Shown: positions 35,456 to 49,713, numbered from the stretch's first letter. The stretch: DNA of 64,000 bases from Otis tarda (GCA_026413225.1 JAPMTP010000079.1:180971-244970); one strand, 5' to 3'. Notes: generated by a model not told the origin, from the sequence alone. Program-made: numbers and translations.

Positions 35456-36371
35456 GATTGCTCCCACACCAAAAGTGCCAGCCACTCAAGCTCTTGCTGC
35501 TCCTCAGTGGCCATTTGCAGTCCACCTACAGCACCAGAGACATTGGGGATCCGGGCTTTCCCTGACGAACATGGCTTCGACGTTTACCACCATCTAAACG
35601 TGGGAGCTCACTAAAAAAAAACCCCGAAAAATCACGAATGTCCTACGATTGCTGCCACACCAAAAAGGCCAGACACTCAAGCTCTTGCTGCTCCTCAGCG
35701 GCCGTTGGCAGTCCACCTACAGCAGCACAGACATTGGGGCTCCGGGCTTTCCCTGACGAACAGGGCTTCGACGTTTACCACCAGCTACACGTGGGCGCCC
35801 ACTGAAAACACCCCGAAAAATCACGAACGTCGGACGATTGCTCCTACACCAAAAGCGCCAGCCACTCAAGCTCTTGCTGCTCCTCAGCGGCCATTGGCTG
35901 TCCACCTACCACACCAGAGACATTGAGGCTCCGGGCTTTCCCTGACGAACAGGGCTTCGACGTTTACCACCAGCTGCAGGTGGACGGCCCCTGAAAAAAA
36001 ACCCCGAAAAATCACGAACGTCAGACCATTGCTCCCACACCAAAAGCGCCAGCCACTCAAGCTCTTGCTGCTCCTCAGCGGCCATTGGCAGCGCACCTGC
36101 AGCAGCACAGACATTGGGGCTCCAGGCTGTCTCTGACGAACAGGGCTTCGACGTCTACCACCACCTGCACCAGGGCGATCACTGATAAAATACCCCGAAA
36201 AATCACGAACGTTGAACGATTGCTCCCACACCAAAAGTGCCAGCCACTCAAGCTCTTGCTGCTCCTCAGCGGCCATTGGCAGCGCACCTACAGCAGCACA
36301 GACATTGGGGCTCCGGGCTTTCCCTGATGAACAGGGCTTCGACGTTTACCACCATCTACACGTGGGCGCCC
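35456..36371 (+). repeat. Duplicated satellite block, copy 1 (partner at 38501-39413)
   Basis: A series of nearly five monomers, about 0.91 kb, reappears 3042-3045 bp later (16 monomers). Shared rare features are the GCCATTTGCAGTCC unit with GGGGATCCGG, the CACGAATGTCCTACGATTGCTG tail, CACCAAAAAGGCCAGAC, CCAAAAGCGCCAGCC, and the GTCTACCACCACCTGCACC unit followed by CACGAACGTTGAACGATTG. Confidence 0.85.
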
Positions 36372-38500
36372 TCTGAAAAATACCTCGAAAAATCATGAAC
36401 GTCGGACCATTGCTCCCACACCAAAAGTGCCAGCCACTCAAGCTCTTGCTGCTCCTCAGCAGCCATTGGCACTCCACGTATCGCACCAGAGACATTGAGG
36501 CTCCAGTCTTTCCCTGACGAACAGGGCTTCGACGTTTACCACCAGCTGCACAACGGCGCCCCCTGAAAGAAAACCCCAAAAAATCACGAACGTCGGACCA
36601 TTGCTCCCACACCAAAAGTGCCAGCCACTCAAGCTCTTGCTGCTCCTCAGCGGCCATTGGCTGTCCACCTACCACACCAGAGACATTGGGGTTCCGGGCT
36701 TTCCCTGACGAACAGGGCTTCGCCGTTTAACCACAAGCTGCACGTGGGCGCCCACTGAAAAAAACCTCGAAAAATCACGGACGTCGGACGATTGCTCCCA
36801 CACCAAAAGTGCCAGACACTCAAGCTCTTGCTGCCCCTCAGCGGGCATTGGCAGTCCACCTACAGCAGCAAAGACATTGGGGATCCGGGCTTTCCCTGAC
36901 GAACAGGGCTTCGAATTTTGCCACCAGCCACACCTGGGCGCCCCCTGAAAAAAAACCCCGAAAAAACACGAACATTGGACGATTGCTCCCACACCAAAAG
37001 TGCCAGCCACTCAAGCTCTTGCTGCTCCTCAGCGGCCATTGGCAGTGCACGTACAGCACCACAGACACTGGGGCTCCGCGCTTTCCCTGACGAACAGAGT
37101 TCGAAGTTTACCACCAGCTGCAATTGGGCGCTCCCTGAAAAAAACCCCGAAATATCATGAACGTCGGACCATTTCTCCCACACAAAAAGTGCCAGCCACT
37201 CAAGCTCTTGGTGCTCCTCAGCGGCCATTGGTAGCGCACCTACAGCAGCACAGACATTGGGGCTCCGGGCTTTCCTTGACGAACAGGGCTTCGATTTTTA
37301 CCACCAGCTACACGTGGGCGCCTCCTGAAAAAAACCCCGAAAAATCACGAACGTCGGACGATTGCTCCCACACCAAAAGTGCCAGCCACTCAAGCTCTTG
37401 CTGCTCCTCAGCGGCCATTGGCAGCGCACCTACAGCACCACAGACATTGGGGCTCCGGGCTTTACCTGAGGAGTAGGGCTTCGACGTTTACCACAAGCTG
37501 CTTGTGGGCGCCCCCTGAAAAAAACCCCAAAAAATCACGAACGTCGGACGATTGCTCCCACACCAAAAGTGCCAGCCACTCAAGCTCTTGCTGCTCCTCA
37601 GCGGCCATTGGCAGCGCACCTACAGCAGCACACACATTGGAGCTCCGGGCTTTCTCTGACGAACAGGGCTTCGACGTCTACCACCACCTGCACCAGGGCG
37701 CTCACTGATAAAAGACCCCGAAAAATCACGAACGTCGGACCATTGCTCCTACACCAAAAGTGCCAGCCACTCAAGCTATTGCTGCTCCTCAGCAGCCATT
37801 GGCAGCGCACCTATAGCAGCACAGACATTGGGGCTCCGGGCTTTCCCTGATGAACAGGGCTTCGACGTTTACCACCATCTACACATGGGCGCCCACTGAA
37901 AAAAACCTCGAAAAATCACGAACGTCGGACCATTGATCCTACACCAAAATTGCCAGCCACTCAAGCTCTTGCTGCTTCTTAGCGGCATTTGGTAGCGCAC
38001 GTACAGCAGCACAGACATTGGGGCTCCGGGCTTTCCCTGACGAACAGGGCTTCTATGTTTACCACCAGCTGCACATGGGCGCCCACTGAAAAAAACCGCA
38101 AAAAATCACGAACGTCGGACGATTGCTGCCACACCAAAAGTGCCAGCCACTCAAGCTCTTGCTGCTCCTCAGCGGCCATTGGCAGCGCACCTACAGCAGC
38201 ACAGACATTGGTGCTCCGGGCTTTCCCTGACGAACAGGGCTTCGATGTTTACTACTAGCTGCACGTGGGCGCTCCCTGAAAAAAACCCCGAAAAATCACG
38301 AACGTCGGACCATTGCTCCCACTCCAAAAGTGTCAGCCACTCAAGCTCTTGCTGCTCCTCAGCGGCCATTGGCAGTCCGCCTACAGCACCAGAGACATTG
38401 GGGCTCCAGGCTTTCCCTGATGAACAGGGCTTCGACGTTTACCACCAGGTACACGTGGGCGCCCACTGAAAAAAACCCCGAAAAATCGCGAAAGTCGGAC
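36372..38500 (+). repeat. Subfamily B monomers within the left arm (about 11 units)
   Basis: Ordinary units, with one visibly damaged monomer near 37095 where CGAACAGAGTTCGAAG lacks several bases of the normal CGAACAGGGCTTCGACG. The same damage is present in mirror image near 60230. No gene is present. Confidence 0.82.
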
Positions 38501-39413
38501 GATTGCTCCCACACCAAAAGTGCCAGCCACTCAAGCTCTTGCTGCTCCTCAGTGGCCATTTGCAGTCCACCTACAGCACCAGAGACATTGGGGATCCGGG
38601 CTTTCCCTGACGAACAGGGCTTCCACGTTTACCACCATCTACACGTGGGAGCTCACTAAAAAACCCCGAAAAATCACGAATGTCCTACGATTGCTGCCAC
38701 ACCAAAAAGGCCAGACACTCAAGCTCTTGCTGCTCCTCAGCGGCCGTTGGCAGTCCACCTACAGCAGCACAGACATTGGGGCTCCGGGCTTTCCCTGACG
38801 AACAGGGCTTCGACGTTTACCACCAGCTACACGTGGGCGCCCACTGAAAACACCCCGAAAAATCACGAACGTCGGACGATTGCTCCTACACCAAAAGCGC
38901 CAGCCACTCAAGCTCTTGCTGCTCCTCAGCGGCCATTGGCTGTCCACCTACCACACCAGAGACATTGAGGCTCCGGGCTTTCCCTGACGAACAGGGCTTC
39001 GACGTTTACCACCAGCTGCAGGTGGACGGCCCCTGAAAAAAAACCCCGAAAAATCACGAACGTCAGACCATTGCTCCCACACCAAAAGCGCCAGCCACTC
39101 AAGCTCTTGCTGCTCCTCAGCGGCCATTGGCAGCGCACCTGCAGCAGCAGAGACATTGGGGCTCCAGGCTGTCTCTGACGAACAGGGCTTCGACGTCTAC
39201 CACCACCTGCACCAGGGCGATCACTGATAAAATACCCCGAAAAATCACGAACGTTGAACGATTGCTCCCACACCAAAAGTGCCAGCCACTCAAGCTCTTG
39301 CTGCTCCTCAGCGGCCATTGGCAGCGCACCTACAGCAGCACAGACATTGGGGCTCCGGGCTTTCCCTGATGAACAGGGCTTCGACGTTTACCACCATCTA
39401 CACGTGGGCGCCC
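38501..39413 (+). repeat. Duplicated satellite block, copy 2 (partner at 35456-36371)
   Basis: Near-identical partner. Visible differences include GAACAGGGCTTCCACG for GAACATGGCTTCGACG, a shorter A-run after GAGCTCACT, and AGCAGCAGAGAC for AGCAGCACAGAC. A third, more distant relative of its first unit lies near 40260-40430. Confidence 0.85.
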
Positions 39414-42400
39414 ACTGAAAAAAACCCCGAAAAATCACGAACGTCGGACCATTGCTCCTACACCAAAATTGCCAGCCACTCAAGCTCTTGCTGTTCCTCA
39501 GCGGCATTTGGTAGCGCACGTACAGCAGCACAGACATTGGGGCTCCGGGCTTTCCCTGACGAACAGGGCTTCGACGTTTACCACCAGCTACACGTGGGCG
39601 TCCTCTGAAAAAAAAACCCGAAAAATCACGAACGTCGGACGATTGCTGCCACAACAAAAGTGCCAGACACAAAAGCTCTTGCTGCTCCTCAGCGGTCATT
39701 GTCAGTGCACCTACAGCAGCACAGACATTGGGGCTCCGGGCTTTCCCTGACGAACAGGGCTTCGATGTTTACCACTAGCTGCACGTGGGCGCTCCCTGAA
39801 AAAAACCCCGAAAAATCACGAACGTCGGACCATTGCTCCCACTCCAAAAGTGTCAGCCACTCAAGCTCTTGCTGCTCCTCAGCGGCCATTGGCAGTCCAC
39901 CTACAGCAGCACAGACATTGGGGCTCTGGGCTTTCCCTGATGAACAGGGCTTCGACGTTTACCAACAGCTACATGTGGGCCCCCACTGAAAATAAAACCC
40001 CGAAATATCGCGAAAGTCGGACAATTGCTCCCACACCAAAAGTGCCAGCCACTCAAGCTCTTGCTGCTCCTCAGCGGCTATTGGCAGCGCACCTACAGCA
40101 GCACACACATTGAGGCTCCGGGCTTTCCCTGATGAACAGGGCTTCGACGTTTACCACAAGCTGCTTGTGGGCACCCCCTGAAAAAAACCCCGAAAAATCA
40201 CGAACGTCGGACGATTGCTCCCACACCAAAAGTGCCAGCCACTCAATTTCTTGCTGCTCCTCAGCGGCCATTTGCAGTCCACCTACAGCACCAGAGACAT
40301 TGGGGATCCGGGCTTTCCCTGACGAACAGGGCTTCGACGTTTACCACCATCTAAACGTGGGAGCTCACTTAAAATAAACCTCGAAAAATCACGAATGTCG
40401 TACGATTGCTGCCACACCAAAAAGGCCAGACACTCAAGCACTTGCAGCTCCTCAGCAGCCATTGGCAGCGCACCTACCGCAGCACAGACATTGGGGCACC
40501 GGGCTGTCTCTGACAAACAGGGCTTCGACATTTACCACCAGCTGCAGGTGTACGGTCCCTGAAAAAAAGCCCTATAAAATAACGAATGTCGGGCGATTGC
40601 TCCCACACCAAAAGTGCCAGCCACTCGAGCTCTTGCTGCTCCTCAGTGGCCATTGCCGGCGCACCTACAGAGCACACACATTGAGGCTCCGGGCTTTCCC
40701 TGATGAACAGGGCTTCGACATTTACCACCAGCTGCACAAGGGATCTCACTGAAAAAAAACCCCGAAAAATCCCGAACGTCAGACGATTGCTCCCACACCA
40801 AAAGTGCCAGCCACTCAAGCTCTTGCTGCTCCTCAGCGGCCATTGGCAGCGCACCTACAGCAGCACAGACATTGGAGCTCCGGGCTTTCCCTGACGAACA
40901 GGGCTTCGACGTTTACCACCAGCTGCAGGTGGACGGCCCCTGAAAAAAAACCCCGAAAAATCACGAACGTCGGACGATTGCTCGCACACCAAAAGTGCCA
41001 GCCACTCAAGCTCTTGCTGCTCCTCAGCGGCCATTGGCAGCGCACCTGCAGCAGCACAGACATTGGGGCTCCGGGCTGTCTCTGACGAACAGGGCTTTGA
41101 TGTCTACCACCACCTGCACCAGTGCGCTCACTGATAAAAAACCCCGAAAAATCACGAACGTCGGACCATTGCTCCCACACCAAAAGGGCCAGCCACTCAA
41201 GCTCTTGCTGCTCCTCAGCGGCCATTGGCAGCGCACCTACAGCACCACAGACATTGGGGCTCTGGGCTTTCCCTGACGAACAGGGCTTCGACGTTTACCA
41301 CCATCTACACGTGGGCGCTCCCTGAAAAAAACCCCGAAATATCACGAACGTCGGACGATTGCTCCTACACAAAAATTGCCAGCCACTCAAGCTCTTGCTG
41401 CTCCTCAGCGGCCATTGGCAGTGCACCTACAGCAGCACAGACATTGGAGCTCCAGGCTTTCCCTGATGAACAAGGCTTCGACGTTTACCACCAGCTGCAC
41501 CGGGGCGCCCACAGAAAACAACCCCGAAAAATCACGGACGTCGTACGATTGCTCCCACACCAAAAGTGCCAGCCACTCAAGTTCTTGCTGCTCCTCAGCG
41601 GCCATTGGTAGCACACGTACAGCAGCACAGACATTGGGGCTCCGGGCTTTCCCTGACGAACAGGGCTTCGACGTTTACCACCAGCTGCACATGGGCGCCC
41701 CCTGAAAAAAAAAACTCGTGCAATCACGAATGTTGGACCATTGCTCCCACACCAAAAGTGCCAGCAACTCAAGCTCTTGCTGCCCCTCAGCGGCCATTGG
41801 CAGCGCACCTACAGCAGCACAGACATTGGGGCTCCGGGCTTTCCCTGACGAACAGGGCTTCGACGTTTACCACCAGCTGCAGCAGGGCGACCCCTGAAAA
41901 AAAAACTCGAAAAATCACGAACGTCGGACCATTGCTCCCACACCAAAAGTGCCAGCCACTCAAGCTGTTGCTGCTCCTCAGCGGCCATTGGCAGTCCACC
42001 TACAGCAGCACAGACATTGGGGCTCTGGGCTTTCCGTGATGAACAGGGCTTCGACGTTTACCACTAGCTACACGTGGACGCCCACTGAAAAAAAAAACCC
42101 CGAAAAATCACGAACGTTGGACGATTGCTCCCACACCAAAAGTGCCAGCCACTCAAGCTCTTGCTGCCCCTCAGCGGCCATTGGCAGTGCACCTACAGCA
42201 GCACAGACATTTGGGCTCTGGACTTTCCCTGAGGAGCAGGGCTTCGACGTTTACCACCAGCTGCACCAGGGCGCTCACTGAAAAAAAAACCCCGAAAAAT
42301 CACTGCCGTCAGAAAATTGCTCCCACACCAAAAGTGCCAGCCACTCAAGCTCTTGCTGCTCCTCAGCGGCCATTGGCAGTGCACCTACAGCAGCACAGAC

Positions 42401-45400
42401 ATTGGGGCTCCGGGCTTTCCCTGACGAACAGGGCTTCGACGTTTACCACCAGCTGCACCTGGACGCCAACTGAAAAAACCCGAAAAATCACGAACGTCGG
42501 ACGATTGCTCCCACACCAAATGTGCCAGCCACTCAAGCTCTTGCTGCTCCTCAGCAGCCATGGGCAGCGCACCTACGGCAGCACAGACATTTGGGCTCCG
42601 GGCTTTCCCTGACAAACAGGGCTTCGACGTTTACCACCAGCTAAACTTGGGCACTCCCTGAAAAAAAACCCCGAAAAATCATTGACGTCGGACGATTGCT
42701 CCCACACCAAAATTGACAGCCACTCAAGCTCTTGCTGCTCCTCAGCGGCCATTGGCAGCACACCTACAGCAGCACAGACATTTGGGCTCCGGGCTTTCCC
42801 TGACGAACAGGGGTTCGACGTTTACCACCAGCTGCACATGGGCGCGCCCTGAAAGAAAAACTCGAAAAATCACGAATGTTGGACCATTGCTCCCACACCA
42901 AAAGTGCCAGCCACTCAAGCTCTTGCTGCTCCTCAGCGGCCATTGTCAGCGCACCTACAGCAGCACAGACATTGGGGCTCCGGGCTTTCCATGACGAACA
43001 GGGCTTCGACGTTTACCACCAGCTGCACCAGGGCGCCCCCTGAAAAAAAAACTCGAAAAATCACGAACGTCGTACCATTGCTCCCACACCAAAAGTGCCA
43101 GACTCTCAAGATCTTGCTGCTCCTCAGCGGTCATTGGCAGTGCACCTACAGCAACACAGACATTCGTGCTCCGGGCTTTCCCTGACGAACAGGGCTTTGA
43201 CGTTTACCACCAGCTGCACGTGGGCGCCCCCTGAAAAAAAACCCCGAAAAATCGCGAACGTTGGACGATTGCTCCCACACCAAAAGTGCCAGCCACTCAA
43301 GCTCTTGCTGCTCCTCAGCGGCCATTGGCAGCGCACCTACAGCAACACAGACATTGGGGCTCCGGGCTTTCCCTGACGAACAGGGCTTCGACGTTTACCA
43401 CCATCTGCACGTGGGCGTCGCCTGAAATAAAAGCCGAAAAATCACGAACGTCGGACCATTGCTCCCACACCAAAAGTGCCAGTCGCTCAAGCTCTTGCTG
43501 CTCCTCAGCGGCATTTGGTAGCGCACCCTACAGCAGCACAGACATTGGGGCTCCGGGCTTCCCCTGAGGAGCAGGGCTTCGACGTATACCACCAGCTGCA
43601 CGTGGGCGCTCCCTGAAAAAAACCCCGAAAAATCACGAACGTCGGACGATTGCTGCCACACCAAAAGGGCCAGACACTCAAGCTCTTGCTGCTCCTCAGC
43701 GGCCATTGGCAGCGCACCTACAGCAGCACAGACATTGGGCCTCCGGGCTTTCCCTGACGAACAGGGTTTGGACGTTTACCACCAGCTGCACGTGGGCGCG
43801 CCCTGACAAAAAACCCCGAAAAATCGCGAACGTTGGACGATTGCTCCCACACCAAAAATGCCAGCCACTCAAGCTCTTGCTGCTCCTCAGCGGCCATTGG
43901 CAGCGCACCTACAGCACCACAGACATTGGGGCTCCGGGCTTTCCCTGACGAACAGGGCTTCGACGTTTACTACCAGATGCACAACGGCGCCCACTGAAAA
44001 AAACCCCGAAAAATCACGAATGTCGGACCATCGCTCCCACACCAAAAGTACCAGCCACTCAAGTTCTTGCTGCTCCTCAGCGGCCATTGGTAGCACATGT
44101 ACAGCAGCACAGACATTGGGCCTCTGGGCTTTCCCTGACGAACAGGGCTTCGATGTTTACCACCATCTACACGTGGGCGCCCACTTAAAAAACCCCGAAA
44201 ATTCACGAACGTCGGACCATTGCTCCCACACCAAAAGTGCCAGACTCTCAAGCTCTTGCTGCTCCTCAGCGGTCATTGGCAGTGCACCTACAGCAACACA
44301 GACATTGGGGCTCCGTGCTTTCCCTGACGTACGGGGCTTCGACGTGTACCAGCAGCTGCAACACGGCGCCCACTGAAAATAAACCCCGAAAAATCACGAA
44401 CGTCAGACTATTGCTCCAAAACCAAAAGTGCCAGCCACTCAAGCTCTTGCTGTTCCTCAGCGGCCATTGGCAGCGCACCTACAGCAGCACAGACATTGGG
44501 CCTCCGGGCTTTCCCTGACGAACAGGGCTTCGACGTTTACCACCAGCTGCACGTGGGCGTCCCCTGAAAAAAACCCCGAAAAATCACGAACGTCGGACCA
44601 TTGCTGCCACACCAAAAGGGCCAGACACTCAAGCTCTTGCTGCTCCTCAGCGGCCATTGGCAGCGCACCTACAGCACCACAGACATTGGGCCTCCGGGCT
44701 TTCCCTGACGAACAGGGTTTCGACGTTTACCACCAGCTGCACGTGGGCGCCCACTGAAAAAAAACCCCGAAAAATCACGAACGTCAGACCATTGCTCCCA
44801 CACCAAAAGTGCCAGCCACTCAAGCTCTTGGTGCTCCTCAGCGGTCATTGTCAGTGCACCTACAGCAGCACAGACATTGGGGCTCCGGGCTACACCTGAC
44901 GAACAGGGCTTCGATGTTTACCACCAGCTGCACGTGGGCGCCCCCTGAAAAAAAACCCCGAAAAATCACGAACGTCGGACCATTGCTCCCACTCCAAAAG
45001 TGTCACCCACTCAATCTCTTGCTGCTCCTCAGCGGCCATTGGCAGTCCACCTACAGCAGCACAGACATTGGGGCTCTGGGCTTTCCCTGATGAACAGGGC
45101 TTCGACGTTTACGACCAGCTGCACCACGGCGCTCACTGAAAAAAAACCCGAAAAATCGCGAACATCGGACGATTGCTCCCACACCAAAAGTGCCAGCCAC
45201 TCAAGCTCTTGCTGCTCCTCAGCGGCCATTGGCAGCGCACCTACAGCAGCACAGACATTTGGGCTCTGGACTTTCCCTGACGAACAGGGCTTCGACGTTT
45301 ACCACCAGCTGCACCAGGGCGCTCACTGAAAAAAATCCCAGAAAAATCACTGCCGTCAGAAAATTGCTCCCATACCAAAAGGGCCAGGCACTCAAGCTCT

Positions 45401-46903
45401 TGCTGCTCCTCAGCGGTCATTGGCACTGCACCTACAGCAGCACAGACATTGGGTCTCCGGGCTTTCCCTGACGAACAGGGCTTCGACGTTTACCACCAGC
45501 TGCACCTGGGCGACCCCTGAAAAAACCCGAAAAATCACGAACGTCGGACGATTGCTGCCACACCAAAAGTGCCAGCCACTCAAGCTCTTGCTGCTCCTCA
45601 GCGGCAATTGGAAGCGCACCTACAGCACCACAGACATTGGGGCTCCGGGCTTTCCCTGACGAACAGGGCTTCGACGTTTACCACCAGCGGCAATGGGGCG
45701 CGCACTGAAAAAAACCCCAAAAATCACGAACGTCGTACTATTGCTGCCACACCAAAAGTGCCAGACACTCAAGCTCTTGCTGCTCCTCAGCAGCCATTGG
45801 CAGCGCACCTACAGCAGCACAGACATTGGGGCTCCGGGCTTTCCCTGACGAACAGGGCTTCGACGTTTACCACCAGCTGCACATGGGCACCCACTGAAAA
45901 AAAACCACAAAATATCACAAACGTCGGACCATTGCTCCCAAACCAAAATTTCAAGCCACTCAAGCTCTTGCTGCTCCTCAGCGGCCTTTGGCAGCGCACC
46001 TACAGCAGCACAGACATTGGGGCTCCGGGCTTTCCCTGACGAACAGGGCTTCGTCATTTACCACCAGCTACACGTGGGCGCCCCCTGAAAAAAAAACCCC
46101 GAAAAATCACGAACGTCGGACGATTGCTCCCACACCAAAAGTGCCAGCCACTCAAGCTCTTGCTGCTCCTCAGCGGCCATTGGCAGCGCACCCTACAGCA
46201 CCACAGACATTTGGGCCACGGACTTTCCCTGACGAACAGGGCTTCGACGTTTACCACCAGCTGCACCAGGGCGCTCACTGAAAAAAACCCCAGAAAAATC
46301 ACTGCCGTCGGAAGATTGCTCCCACACCAAAAGTGCCAGCCACTCAAGCTCTTGCTGCTCCTCAGCGGCCATTGGCATCCACCTACAGCAGCACAGACAT
46401 TGGGGCTCCGGGCTTGCCCTGACGAACAGGGCTTCCACGTTTACCACCAGCTATACGTGGGCGCCCCCTGAAAAAAAACCCCGAAAAATCACAAACGTCG
46501 GACCATTGCTCCCACACCAAAAGTGCCAGCCACTCAAGCTCTTGCTGCTCCTCAGCGGCCATTTTCAGTGAACCTACAGCAGCACAGACATTGGGGCTCC
46601 GGTCTTTCCCAGACGAACAGGGCTTCGACGTTTACCACCAGCTGCACCTGGGCGCCACCTGAAAAATATCCCCTAAATATCACGAACGTCGGACCATTGC
46701 TCCCACACCAAAAGTGCCAGCAACTCAAGCCCTTGCTGCTCCTCAGCGGCCATTGGCAGCGCATCTACAGCAGCACAGACATTGGGGCTCCGGGCTTTCC
46801 CTGACGAACAGAGCTTCGACGTTTACCACCAGCTGCACGTGGCGCCCCCTGAAAAAAAACCCCAAAAATCACGAACATCGCACCATTGCTCCCACACCAA
46901 AAG
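39414..46903 (+). repeat. Subfamily B monomers, inner part of the left arm (about 39 units)
   Basis: A continuous run of ordinary units. A variant tail with ATCACTGCCGTC, next to a GACATTTGGGC unit, occurs three times (near 42303, 45349 and 46302); the first two are about 3048 bp apart, again 16 monomers. A unit with GCATTTGGTAGCGCACG occurs near 37985 and 39505. No gene or foreign insert was seen. Confidence 0.83.
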
Positions 46904-47613
46904 GGCCAGCCACTCAAGCTCTTGCTGCTCCTCAGCGGTCATTGGCAGCGCACCTACAGCAACCCAGAGACTGGGGCTCCAGGCTTTCCCTGACGAACAG
47001 GGCTTCAACGTCTACCACCAGCTGCACCAGGGCGCTCACTGAAAAAAAACCACGAAAATTCAGGAACGTTGGACCATTGCTCCCACACCAAAATTGTCAG
47101 CCACTCAAGCTCTTGCTGCTCCTCAGCGGTCATTGGCTGTGCACCTACAGCAGCACAGACATTGGGGCTCCGGGCTTTCCCTGACGAACAGGGCTTCGAT
47201 GTTTACCACCAGCTGCACGTGGGCGCTCCCTGAAAAAAAAACAAAAAATTCACCAACGTCGGAAGATTGCTCCCACACCAAAAGTGCCAGGCACTCAAGC
47301 TCTTGCTGCTCCTCAGCGGCCATTGGTAGCGCACCTACCGCAGCACAGACATTGGGGCTCCGGGTTTTCCCTGACGAACAGGGCTTCGACGTTTACCATC
47401 ACCTAGACGTGGGCGCCCACTGAAAAAAACCCCGAAAAATAACGAACGTCGGAAGGTTGCTCCCACACCAAAAGTGCCAGCCACTCAAGCTCTTGCTGCT
47501 CCTCAGCGGCCATTGGCAGCGCACCTACTGCACCACAGACATTGGGGCTCTGGGCTTTCCCTGACGAACAGGGCTTCGACGTTTACCACCAGATTTACAA
47601 GGGCGCCCATTGA

Positions 47614-48091
47614 AAACACCCCGAAAAATCACGAACGTCGGACCATTGCTCCCACACCAAAAGGGCCAGCCACTCAAGCTCTTGCTGCTCCTCAGCGGCC
47701 ATTTTCAGTGCACGTACAGCAGCACAGACATTGGTGCTCCGGGCTTTTTCTGACGAACAGGGCTTCGACGTTTACCACCAGCTGCACCAGGGTGCCCACT
47801 GAAAAAAAAACGCGAAAAATCACGAATGTCGGACCATTGCTCCCACACCAAAAGTGCCAGCCACTCAAGCTCTGGCTGCTCCTCAGCGGCCATTGGCAGC
47901 GCACCTACAGCAGCACACACACTGGGGCTCCGGGCTTTCCCTGACGAACATGGCTTCGGCGTTTACCACCAGTTGCAGCTGGGCGCCCCCTGAAAAAAAG
48001 CCCAGAAAAATGATGAACGTCAGACGATTGTTCCCACACCAACAGGGCCAGCCACTCAAGCTCTTGCTGCTCCTCAGCGGCCATTGGCAGT
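47614..48091 (+). repeat. Direct duplication inside the centre, copy 1
   Basis: About 478 bp (2.5 monomers) recurs 2100-2101 bp further right. Rare shared features are the GGCCATTTTCAGTGCAC unit, the AAAAACGCGAAAAATCACGAAT tail, the GAACATGGCTTCGGCG unit, the AAATGATGAACGTCAGACG tail and ACACCAACAGGGCC. It ends at 48091, where the copies part at GCAGTCC versus GCAGTGC. Confidence 0.85.
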
Positions 48092-49713
48092 CCACCTACA
48101 GCACCAGAGACATTGGGGTTCCAGGCTTTCCTTGACGAACAGGGCTTCGACGTTTACCACCAGCAGCACGTGGGCACTCCCGGAAAACAAACCAAAAAAA
48201 TCATGAAAGTCGGACCATTGCTCCCACACCAAAAGTGCCAGCCACTCAAGCTCTTGCTGCTCCTCAGCGGCCATTGGCAGTGCACCTACAGCAGCACAGA
48301 CATTGGGGCTCCGGGCTTTCCCTGACGAACAGGGCTTCGACGTATACCACCAGCTGCGCGTGGGCTCCCCCTGAAAAAAAAACCCGAAAAATCACGAACC
48401 TCGGAAGATTGCTCCCACACCAAAAGTGCCAGCCACTCAAGCTCTTGCTGCTCCTCAGCGGCCACTGGCAGCGCACCTACCGCACCGGAGACATTGGTGC
48501 TCCGGGCTTTCCCTGACGAACAGGGCTTCGACATTTACCACAAGCTGCACGTTGGCGCCCCCTGAAAAAAAACCCCTAAAAATCACGAACTTCGAACCAT
48601 TGCTGCCACACCAAATGTGCCAGCCACTCAAGCTCTTGCTGCTCCTCAGCGGACATTGGCAGCGCACCTACCACATCACAGACATTGGGGCTCCAGACTT
48701 TCCCTGACGAACAGGGCTTCGAAGTTTACCACCAGCTGCACGTGGGTGCTCCCTGAAAAAACACCCTGAAAAATCACGAACGTTGGACCATTACTCCCAC
48801 ACCAAAAGTGCCAGCCACTCAAGCTCTTGCTGCTCCTCAGCGGTCATTGGCAGCGCACCTACAGCAGCACAGACACTGGGGCTCCGGGCTTTCCCTCATG
48901 AACAGGGCTTCGACGTTTACCACCAACTGCACGTGGTAGCCCCCTGAAAAAAAACGCTGAAAAATCAAGAATGTCGGAAGATTGCTCCCACACCAAAAGT
49001 GCCAGCCACTCAAGCTCTTGCTGCTCCTCAGCGGCCATTGGCAGCGCTTCTACAGCAGCACAGACATTTGGGCTCCGGGCTTTGCCTGACGAACAGGGCT
49101 TCGACGTTTACCGCCAGCTACACGTGGGCGCCCATTGAAAACACCCCGAAAAATCACGAACGTCGGACCATTGCTCCCACACCAAAAGGGCCAGCCACTC
49201 AAGCTCTTGCTGCTCCTCAGCGGCCATTGGCAGTCCACCTACAGCACCAGAGACATTGGGGTTCCAGGCTTTCCTTGACGAACAGGGCTTAGACGTTTAC
49301 CACCAGCTGCACGTGGGCACTCCTGGAAAACAAACCACAAAAAATCATGAACGTCGGACCATTGCTCCCACACCAAAAGTGCCAGCCACTCAAGCTCTTG
49401 CTGCTCCTCAGCGGCCATTGGCAGTGCACCTACAGCAGCACAGACATTGGGGCTCCGGGCTTTACCTGACGAACAGGGCTTCGACGTTTACCACCAGCTG
49501 CACGTGGGCTCCCCCTGAAAAAAAAAACCCCGAAAAATCACGAACCTCGGAAGATTGCTCCCACACCAAAAGTGCCAGCCACTCAAGCTCTTGCTGCTCC
49601 TCAGCGGCCACTGGCAGCACACCTACCGCACCGGAGACATTGGTGCTCCAGACTTTCTCTGACGAACAGGGCTTCGAAGTTTACCACCAGCTGCACGTGG
49701 GTGCTCCCTGAAA

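Larger units (their letters stand above)
33331..46903 (+). repeat. Left arm of a giant inverted duplication (at least 13.57 kb, about 71 monomers)
   Basis: Every monomer here has its reverse complement, in mirrored order, in 50438-64000. Paired coordinates add to 97331 at the outer end (33331 with 64000), 97332 at about 33573, 97334 at about 42904, 97337 at about 45569 and 97341 next to the centre. The slow drift reflects a handful of one- or two-base length differences. The inner edge is sharp: pairing stops at 46903, where this arm reads AAAGGGCCAGCC and the other arm turns into unrelated register. The true outer edge is beyond the window, so the real left limit could be left of 33331 too. 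Confidence 0.95.
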
